From the NCBI GenBank assembly GCA_015847255.1, contig JADLZK010010468.1, positions 50,727-114,726 of the forward strand: a stretch of DNA of 64,000 bases, read 5' to 3'. Shown here one piece after another: positions 45,067-54,200 of the stretch. The DNA comes from Hyparrhenia diplandra. Lineage: Eukaryota; Streptophyta; Magnoliopsida; Poales; Poaceae. The notes below the pieces were generated by a model, which saw nothing but the letters and a program-made list of their open reading frames with translations, ran no database searches and was not told the origin of the DNA. A program made the translations under genes and the position numbers. Numbering within the stretch: position 1 is the stretch's first letter; every line of letters starts with the position of its first letter.

Positions 45067-45310
45067 TACACCCCTCCGTCCACAAATAAGTGCACTTCTT
45101 TAACTTTTATCAAGCTTGTTTGACCATTCGTCTTATATAAAATTCATAAATATAACTTATTTTGTCATAACATAAAAATATCTCTAATGATAAATTAAGT
45201 CATAACAAAATGAGTAATATTTTATTAAAACTTTTAAATAAGCACGAATGGTCAAATAAGAATGATGAAAGTCAAATAACATACACTTATTAAAACAGAG
45301 GGAGGAAATA
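45067..45310. mobile_element. Stowaway-type MITE, about 244 bp
   Basis: Left end TACACCCCTCCGTCCACAAA, right end AACAGAGGGAGGAAATA, imperfect inverted termini. Subterminal 'TTTGACCATTCGTCTTAT' pairs with 'CGAATGGTCAAA'. Typical of Stowaway/mariner MITEs. Confidence 0.8.
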
Positions 45311-46180
45311 GCTTCATAATGAAATTTTGATGACAGTGAGAAGTATGTGTAGAGAATCTATTGTTTCATATTGGACGAATGTTGTTCATAGTGAGCTGCT
45401 ACTGCACTGTTTACAGGATCTCCGGCCGTTTCTACTGCTTATATTTACATACTACTCTCTTGTGGACGGATAGAGTATTAATCATTCGGGTATGACCCTC
45501 TATACGACCTGTGTGGCTGGTCGTTTTTTATGACTGGCTGATGTTTTTGTTATGAGAAAAAAAATATCATGGCTAATAAGTTGGGTTGATAAATTCAAGC
45601 AAACAGGGGGTATATGATCAGGGCAAAGCTAGACAAATCCTTTCCATACATCGACAGCAATGAGTTTTTAAAAGGATGATTATGCCCTTCATCTTTTTAA
45701 TAACTCCTCACATTTACCCATGGTAAAGAGCGAGGGTATTCTAAACATTTTGCTTTAAAAAAAAATCTCTCTCTTTTTTTTTTTTTTTGAAAGCAGCTTT
45801 TTTGAATCTATATGCTTCAGGTTGAGACAATTGGAATCACTAAGCCATGTCGAATGCGTTGTGACCCTTTCAGGTCACGTGGCGGCCAAAAAATGAGGGT
45901 ATTCTAAACAACGCAAAAAGCAGCAAAAAAAAAATGACACCAACAAAAGGTGTGGCGGCCAAACAGAGTCTACCAAACTTTTGTGGCACGCACCCGCAGA
46001 TTAGGCAGACAGTCCGTGGCGGTGATCCAAACACCCCTACCATCCTGTTACAATGGTCTAAGTGTATATGCTTTTATCGAACCCGTAGTAGCTTACGGGC
46101 ATTGACCTAGTCATTTATACAAATAGGTGTGTGTATGATTATATACAAAAATGGAAATGGAAAAGGGAAATTATAAAGGA
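45311..46180. other. no gene seen
   Basis: AT-rich. GAGGGTATTCTAAACA occurs at about 45732 and 45895. Several homopolymer runs. Confidence 0.45.
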
Positions 46181-47620
46181 ATGCCGCTTGGGCTCAATTC
46201 TTTTCCCCTCCACTCCTGGCCATGGACGCAGCCCAGCACCTCCGTTACTCTCGCGCTGGGCCGGCCCAACTGGCGCCCTGGCTTCTGGCCCGACCGAGCA
46301 CAGCACCAACAGCCTAGCCCAGCAGCGCCTCCTCTCTACGCGGCCCGACTGGCCACCAAGGTCCAACTCGGGCAGCCCAACAGCAAAGCTAGCAGCCTCA
46401 TATGTTTACATATTATTCCTATTATTTGATGCTCATTTAAATTTTAGTTTATGTATGCTTTATATTTATTTTCTACGCGCGTCGTAGAATCATAAAACCC
46501 TATTTTTGCCCTTCTGCTAACCACCACCTTGCACCACATATTCTTGTATGCGTGTACACTCACGTACACGAATAATTGAATATACATACACGTAGTTGTC
46601 CACGTACTAGGAATACGGTAGGTGTATGTGTATATATAACATATAGATGCGTATGAGAGGATATTTACACATACATATCGCCTATCGGGGGTATCCCTAC
46701 GCATAGCTGACCCCGCTAACCTAGCCCGTATACTTGAGTATCGTATGCCATGACACATACTCTAGCATACGTGTCTCTACATACAGATATACCCGCTACT
46801 CGGGTGTATCCAATGTATGGCTAACCCTAGTTTAGGACCCGCCCTACTAACCCTAGGCACATGCATTAGCGTATGTGCCGCTAACCCAATCTTGGACTTG
46901 TAGAAGCCCGACTATGTCATGTTCTTGAGGTCACATGATAGTGAACATAAATGATGTGGTTTGGTTCTCCATCATGCATCCGCACCTTGGGTGGTGATTC
47001 AGGGTGAGAGTGGCGTTGAGGGTGGGGTTTCTAGGGTTGAGAAGCGGCTCATTTTGTCCTTTTATAGGCACTTGGCGGGGTTCGGGGGTGGATCTTGGCT
47101 GCGAGGTGCGCGCCATTATCGGCGAGCATCCGACACAATGGCGGCGTGGGGAAAACAACGGGCGGCGAAGGTAGGCTGTGCGTGGCGGCAGTGCCCTCGG
47201 GCACGGCGAAGGGGGCGGCGTGCGCGGCGGCGGCGGTCGTGTAAGTGCGGTGTGAAGGGGACAACACCGGCCGGCGGTGGTGTGGTGGCCAGAGGGACAA
47301 CAAAAAGCGAGGAAAAGAAAGAGGGAAGGCGGGGGGAAGAAAGAAAAGGCAAAGGGGAGGTGAAAGGCGAGAAGAGGGAAGAGAGAGAGAGTGGGAGAGA
47401 AGAAGAGAGCGGTGAACCGCGGCCGGCGTGCATTGTAGCTCTGAGGCACGTTGTCGTGTAGCGCTTTTATCCACGACGTAGGACTATGCATTGATGCATT
47501 TTGATTTGGTGGGGTCGAGTAAGTCATCATTTTTTTATTATTATTATGTTTATACCCAATTATTGGTGGTGTCGTCCGGCTCCGACAAATTTGAAAGAGG
47601 GTGGGAGGAGAAGATAAGCT
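46181..47620. mobile_element. LTR-retrotransposon-like block
   Basis: Order of composition: GC-rich with GGGCCGGCCCAACTGG (46258), AT-rich 'TACACGTA' stretch (46540-46860), a TATA-like TTTTATAGGCACTTGG at about 47058, GC-rich 47090-47280, then a purine-only tract 47300-47412. This mirrors the make-up of the block at 20970-22853 and of gypsy LTRs of grasses. Large open frames on both strands are compositional. No pol motif. Boundaries unknown. Confidence 0.35.
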
Positions 47621-47822
47621 AACGGTGGTTTTAGAGGCAAAGAAGGTATCGAGTGAGGAGAAGGACCTATAGGGTAGTTTAGTAACTCCGTGGTATCGAA
47701 CAATCACAACAATAAAGCTTACCTTTAGTGAGATGCATAGAAAAGGTTTTGTCCGGTGAAGAGTTTCCAACAATAGGCTTTACCTGTTAGTGGATGGAAC
47801 TTGCCGTAATACTGGGTGACTA

Positions 47823-48191
47823 GAGTGTCCAAACTTCTTTGTCCTCCCTATTTGAATCCATGTAAATTAAGGATGATTTTTCCAACTCGTTTATTTGCTC
47901 AAATTATGTCCAAATAAATATGTCTTGACTTTTGACGAGAATTCCAACCTTCACTCATGATTTTTGTCTCATGAAAATGAAAAATGAAACAGAAGATGTG
48001 ATATAAAATTAGGGTTTACTACGCACAAGAAATAAAAGGGTTATGGAAATAGATAATATGAAATAGAAACAAGAGAAGAGAGAACGGAAGAAAGAAATAG
48101 AATGAAAAGCAGAGAAGAGAATAAATCCTTAAATTGGATAAGAATGTCTAGAGTAGAGTTTTTTTTAAAAAACAAATTCCATCGAGTTGTA
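47823..48191 (+). repeat. segmental duplication, left part of copy 2
   Basis: Counterpart of 27659-28061. In this copy the sequence runs on directly into GGAAGCGGCCAGC at 48192, that is, it preserves the empty site of the insertion seen in copy 1. Confidence 0.9.
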
Positions 48192-48610
48192 GGAAGCGGC
48201 CAGCACAGGCCACACAGGCGCCCCACGCGCAGCCGCGGCGCATCAGATCCAGGCCAGACCGGCAGTAGAGGAGGCCCCGCCTCGCTGTTTGCTGTTCGGC
48301 CCGTTGCAGCCGATCCTCCGGGTTTGGGCTCGACGAGTTGCCAGGTCACCGATCCGGGGCGAGGTGCCAGGTCATCGATCCGTGTGAGGGCACACGGATC
48401 GGCCATCCGCACCGTCGGTCATGCATCCCCTAACAACGAATAGAATCCTGACCGTTAGTTTGAATTTGCCCTTCTCCTCCTCCGCTCCGCCCCGCCCGCC
48501 CCCGATCCCCAAATAAAAAGCGACTCGCCGGAGAGCTCCGCCACGCCATTCTCCGCCGACCACCCCGCCCACCTCTGCCCTGCGCCCAGCCCACCGCCCC
48601 TGCTCCCACC
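48192..48610 (+). promoter_or_regulatory. upstream region of the duplicated gene, copy 2
   Basis: Matches 29438-29790 in order. Contains AAATAAAAAG about 100 bases before the ATG as a possible TATA element. Confidence 0.45.
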
Positions 48611-49205
48611 ATGGCCGCGGCCGCCGAGATCACCATCGCCACCAGGGAGGACATCGAGCCCTGCAGCAGCGGACTCAGGCCGGCTACTACGTCGACACCG
48701 GCGTCAACGTCTACTTCAACCAGGTGGCGTCGATGGAGGCGTCCTGCGGCCTCTCCCGGGCGATCATTGCCTGGAAGAAAGCGTTCGAGGAGGAGATCAC
48801 CATCAAGATCAGGCCGCTCCGCAGGCTCCCTCGCTGTCAAGGCGATCAGCCACTCCCTCCGCGCCGCCACCAACCTCATCGACGAAGACGGTGCCAAGAT
48901 CCGCGGCTACCACAAGTTCCAGCGCCCCACCACCTCGCCGAGCAGGTCCTCAAGAAGGCAGGACGCCTTCCCGCGCGGACGAAAGGGAGGTGAAGAAGCT
49001 GCCGGCGTACGAGATGCGTCAGGCCGCGGAGATGGGGATGGGCAAGGGCTACGCCAAGCGCAGCTGGATTCGCGCAATCGCTGCCAAGATCGCGGAGATG
49101 CAGGCCACCCCATCGTTCTCCGTCAAGCCGCAGCATGAAGCCAGTTCGACGAGTCGGGTCCCAGACAACTCCATTCGTATAGTCACAACAGGAGGATATA
49201 AATAG
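48611..49205 (+). pseudogene. unrecognised gene, copy 2 of the duplicated pair
   Basis: ATG 48611 gives MAAAAEITIATREDIEPC, matching the start of copy 1. Shifted frames then give GYYVDTGVNVYFNQVAS and CGLSRAIIAWKKAFEEEIT, next LAVKAISHSLRAATNLID and IRGYHKFQR, next LAEQVLKKA, and last MRQAAEMGMGKGYAKRSW and AIAAKIAEMQ. The conserved positions shared with copy 1 (IAWKK/VAWKK, LAVKA, GYH..R, MGKGYA.R.W.R.I.AKIA) define the protein. At least three indels break it. Poly(A) signal AATAAA at 49461-49466. Function unknown; no signal peptide, membrane segment or metal motif seen. Confidence 0.65.
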
Positions 49206-49218
49206 CTTGGTATATTCA

Positions 49219-49413
49219 ATCGTATAGCCACAGGATCAGTAGTAGTAGTACATGGCATCAATTCAGCAGTAGAGTGTCCAAATCTTGTCAGTCGCGTCTT
49301 TAGGTTCTGGAGAAAGTCGTATAGCCACAGGAGAGAGGGTCAGGAGTAGCATATGGCAGCAATTCAGTAGTAGAGTGTCTGAATCTTGTCAGTAGTGTCG
49401 TTAGGTTGTTATG
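49219..49413 (+). repeat. tandem duplication in the 3'-UTR of copy 2, about 97-bp unit
   Basis: CGTATAGCCACAGGA, AATTCAG-AGTAGAGTGTC and AATCTTGTCAGT occur twice in a row. Copy 1 of the gene has related but single sequence. Confidence 0.8.
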
Positions 49414-49730
49414 ATGAAGGAGTCCGGAACAGTTGCAGTCAAGATTTCCATTCTATCCTGAATAAAGCATGTCAGTGTCAATTCGTGATACCTTCTCGAT
49501 CTCCATTTGTCTGAATACAGGATTGATTTTCCATTTGTCTGAATACAGGATTTGTTTGTGATTCCTGCTCTTTTATTTCTTTGAATCGATTTCCTGTCTG
49601 TGTCTGAATCGATTTCCATCCAAATAACGTGTACTAATATTTCTTTGAATGCCACTGTTCTATGAATCATGCTGCTGCTCTGCCCTCTGTGCGCTGCAGA
49701 ACATTAGCAGGCTACTCTCCGAATGCCTGT

Positions 49731-49832
49731 CTGTTGACACTTGAAAGCTTCCAGAGATGCAGCTCAAGTACTCACATCTGACTGTTGACAATTGAAAGCT
49801 TACAGAGATGCAGCTCAAGTACTCACATCTGA
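49731..49832 (+). repeat. tandem duplication, 51-bp unit
   Basis: CTGTTGACACTTGAAAGCTT ... CACATCTGA at 49731-49781 is repeated at 49782-49832 with two substitutions. A further 27-bp pair (CCATTTGTCTGAATACAGGA) lies at about 49502-49552. Confidence 0.95.
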
Positions 49833-49878
49833 CCGTAGTGTGTCAGTGTTGTATCAATGAGTGCATAAAGTGGAAGAT

Positions 49879-50152
49879 ACTGGCTGTGTTTAGTTGGTGG
49901 GAAAAGGTGGAAAAAACGTTGTTTTAGAATCAAAAGAATCAGCGTACGCGTTTCGTTTTTTGTAGTAAAACATTATCCTACCACAGTATCTAGTCTCAAA
50001 GTTAATCGTGCAAATGCGTGTACATCAAAACTATGTAATTGGTTTTTTTTATTTACCTACATTTAGTGGATTTGATACATACGCGGCATTTTGATGTGAT
50101 GGGGTGAATAGTGAGTTTGGATTTTCAGTTCCGGCATCTAAACACAGCCACT
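49879..50152. mobile_element. PIF/Harbinger-type MITE (49882-50149)
   Basis: Perfect 12-bp inverted termini GGCTGTGTTTAG/CTAAACACAGCC, with a 3-bp direct repeat ACT at 49879-49881 and 50150-50152. Size, 3-bp duplication and 'TTTACCTACATTTA' interior are typical of this MITE group. Confidence 0.88.
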
Positions 50153-50693
50153 ATCATGTTGCAGTTCTTTTAATTTGTTTTCAACTCTGACTTATGCAGT
50201 ACCACCTCATGATGGAGCACTTGGCTTTGCAATCAAAGAAGACCGCACTACAGCACTGACAAGGGATTACAACTACTCTGCTCTGTAGCAATATGGAGGG
50301 TAAGCTATTCCTGGTGTCTAATCATCTACCGCGCTTCTTGCCTGTGATAGTTTCAACTTATAATTTCCTCCACAAACCCCTGTCTAGGCTGCTTACAGTT
50401 TGACCCTAAATGTTTTGTATTTTCAGTGCTCTGCTTTCAGTATCTGCATGCAGTAGAAATGTATCTGTAATTGCTCATTAAATTGGGTGAGTTCATTTTT
50501 AGTAGGGTTATTGGTAATTGATTACATCGATTGATTGTGGACATTGGGGTGTTTGACCTCTGACGTACACCGATGCAATATCACCTACCATGTTGACACT
50601 TGAAAGGAAATGCTCGGTCTATTCACTATGACACACAATTAATGCATTATGCTTTTTGAAGGAGCAAGCTGGAATTGATCTGATTACCTGTTG

Positions 50694-50955
50694 GGCCTTG
50701 TTTAGATGGTAAATATTTGGAATCGGATGTCACATCGCATTAATCATCAGAAGACGTTTCGTTTGTTAGTGGTAAATATCATCCTACTACGGAGTAATTC
50801 AGCAAGTTAATCGCCATGCAATGCACATCTAAACCATGTAATTAGTTATTTTTTACCTACATTTAATACTCCAAACATATGCCTTTTGGTGTATTTAATG
50901 TGTTGTGATGGAGGAAGGTGGGAAAAGGTTAAACTTTAGCCATCTAAACTAGGCC
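50694..50955. mobile_element. PIF/Harbinger-type MITE
   Basis: Inverted termini GGCCTTGTTTAGATGG and CCATCTAAACTAGGCC (15 of 16 matching). Interior TTAGTGGTAAATATCATCCT and TTTACCTACATTTAATAC are shared with the element at 49882. It sits immediately before the candidate exon region of the next gene. Confidence 0.88.
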
Positions 50956-51236
50956 TGTGTCCTGTAGGTTTGCAATGAAAAGTGGGCCTGCTAAGATTAG
51001 AGTTTTCGATATAAGTCTGCATCTCTGCGATATGGCAACTCAACTTGATCGTGAAGAAGCTGAAAGTGCATTCACACACATAAGTATCTGGAGTTCCAGT
51101 AGAATGCAATGCAAGCAACTTGCAAACTTTGTCTAGCAAATCTCTTTCCTAATTTTCTGCTACTCATTGCTCTTATCTAATTTTCTATCATATCTAAATA
51201 ACTATCACAACCTGACCATATCTGTATGCCTTCTAG

Positions 51237-54200
51237 ATTTGCAATTGTGAAAAGAATCTGTGCTTTGAATGTGGTATTGTTCATAGGTGCGGTAACAAAA
51301 TGCCTAATTTTGTTGATAGGGACAAGCGTATTTTCCTAGATAAATTCCCTAACAGTGCACTCAAGCTGGCGTTGTCAGCCTCTGTGAGCATGTCCAAAGG
51401 AGGCAGCGACCAGTGCGGGTGTAGCGCAACAAGTGGGGTGTCTTGGCAAAAGATCAGGTGAACAACAAATCCATAAAAGCCTTTTCCTGTTTCTAATTTT
51501 GTAGCCCTTGTGCTCATTGATCTGTATGTGTTTTAGGAATCAGGTATCAGTGGGTATGCGGCCAGCTATAGCTCTCACTCAATTGCGGAGGTGGGGATGG
51601 CCCAAGAGGTTGCCAATACAGAATTAGGAATTAGGAGTGTTAAGAAAACCGAAATTCAGGTGTATGTGGCATGCCATAGACAGTAGCACTTATTTTTAGA
51701 TGCTATGTGCTGCGTTACAAGTAATTATAGCACGCATGTAATTGACATGTTCAGTGAGTCCTTTCTGCCAATTTGAGAAAAATTGAAGTTGAGCTGAGTG
51801 CTTTCAGTTTTAACAAGTTCTCATCTTATTCCTCGCGGTGGAGATGTCAAGTCCCCCCCGGCTCGCTGCCGGACTCAGACCCCGCGACTCAATCTCCACC
51901 GCAGAAGAAGGCCGAACCTCGTCCCTCCCTAGGACCCGTGGCGTGGCTGCACCGGGCGTGGCGTCAGCAGGAAAAACCCCAGGGGGAGATGGATCAGAGA
52001 GCCTTCACCGCGCCGCGCGCCATGGATGGAGCCACCGCGCGCCTCCAGAGCAAGGACCGAGAGCATATTATGAACGGTCCCAACAACCTCCCGGCGGCGG
52101 GAAGATGGTGGAGGCGGCGACGTTTGGTGGCGTCGGGGCGGTTGAGGGTGCCGGCGAGTCCAGTGCGAGGGATGTGGCGACGGCGGCGCGACGCGACGCG
52201 AGGTGATAGTTCGCCGGCGCACGTACGCGCTCACCGACAGCGCGGCGACGGTACGACGCCAGGCCCTGCTCGCATAACGACGGGTACCAAACGGCAGAAA
52301 ACATGCGGAGCATGAACTTTAAATAAAGAAGAAACTTGTCAGAATCAAGAAGGATTAATCATTTGGTTTTTTTCGCGACCGCCATTCACCCGTTTTTTTT
52401 TCATTAAGAGGGCGAAAACCAAATCCAAATACAAATACAAATAGCCTTCATGATGCGGCGGACATCAAAACAAGCGAAAAAGAACAAATAACCTATCACC
52501 TAAATAAGCTTGGCTGATTACATAATGAACAAACCGCTACTAGGGATCAGTTCAATCCCACATCCACTCGAGCCCCCAGGCGCCGCTTCTCGCTAGAAGG
52601 AAAGATCTCCATGCCCTCCTTGTTCACTCAGCAGCCCGTGAAGCGCGACACGCGAATCGCCATCAAAGTGAGACCGCATCCCTCATGCTCTACGACGCCG
52701 ATCCCTCATCTTCTTGAGCAAAACTCTCCTCGCACGGGCCCTTCCTACTGTGGAGGCTAGACCACTTTTTTTTGGCGACGTCTTGGCTGGCGTTTCGCAT
52801 TGACACGTAGGCTTCCGCGCGTGCGGCGCTGCTTCCTCAAGACCGGTGTGGAGAGTATGGATGGTTCGCCGCCTTCGAAGGCGGCTATGAACTCGTCAAC
52901 CGACAAGAGCAGCACCGAGCTCGAGGGGGGTGCAAGCATCAACGCCGCCACTAAGCGCCCGGTGCCACCAGCGCCAAAGCACGGGGAGGTCATCCCCGAC
53001 CTCGAGGCTGCAGCGCAGCACACCGCGCTCTCCCGAGTCCCGGGCGGGCAGGCCGGGTGCCGCAGTCGTAATGGCATCCGCATCACGGCGAGACTAGTGG
53101 GGCAGTGAGCCTCGGCTCAACCGTCGCCCACCTGGGCCGCCCACGCCCCGAGAGCGTGGCCGTGGAGGCGTATGAACTGTCGCAGTGACCATCTGGCCCC
53201 TTCGCCGAGAGGCGGGGACGCGGTGAATGGTACCGAGCTCATCCAGCATGGGATCCACCCGAAGAGGGGGGACACCGCCCGACCTAAGCCCGCAATCGGG
53301 GCGGGGGCGGGGCAAAAAGCCACGGCAGGCCCATCCGCGACATCACCGGCCGATGGTGCTGGTGCCGACGTGAGGCTCCCCCAGAGGTGGCGAATGAGGC
53401 GACGCGATGGGGCGAGTAGCACCGTTGCGTCGCCGATCCGCGCCGCCCGTGCCTCCGCCCCAACAATCGGGCGATGACGCTGCGATGCCCAAGCGACAAG
53501 TGAAGCAAGCGGCGAGGAAGGTGCGGCGCATGTACATGCTTTGTTTGAGAGGCAGTTGAAGCGGAAGGCCGACTAGGTCCGGTGGAGCGGGCACCGGGCG
53601 GTGAGAGCGGCGGTCGGCGCGGCCGCCGCTCAGGTGTATGTGGCATGCCATAGACAGTAGCACTTATTTTAGATGCTATGTGCTGCGTTATAAGTAATTA
53701 TAGCACGCATGTAATTGACATGTTCAGTGAGTCCTTTCTGCCAATTTGAGAAAAATTGAAGTTGAGCTGAGTGCTTTCAGTTTTAACAAGTTCTCATCTT
53801 ATTCCTCGCGGTGGAGATGTCAAGACCCCTCCCGGCTCGCTGCCGGACTCAGACCGGACTCAATCTCCACCGCAGAAGAAGGCCGAACCTCGTCCCTCCC
53901 TAGGACCCGTGGGTGGCTGCACCGGGCGTGGCGTCAGCAGGAAAAGCGCGGAACATGGGGACAGTTGGCACTCAACTGCTTCGTCGGAGCGGTCGGACAT
54001 GGGGACATCGTCCCGGCCGGGGCGGAGGCCAACGGAGGAGGGGAAGAAGGGGCGAAGGCCGACGAGAGGCACTTGCCGTGGAGGCCGTGGCTGAGGAAGG
54101 AGCGCCGGTCTCCATCCACCCACGCCCTCTTCGACTCGCCCTCTTCAGGTGTATATGTGGCATGCCATAGACAGTAGCACTTATTTTAGATGCTATGTGC

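Noticed and set aside
46931..47773. 280-codon open frame on the minus strand
   Set aside because: Crosses the pyrimidine-rich complement of the purine tract; low-complexity Ser/Pro/Leu composition and competing frames on both strands argue for chance.
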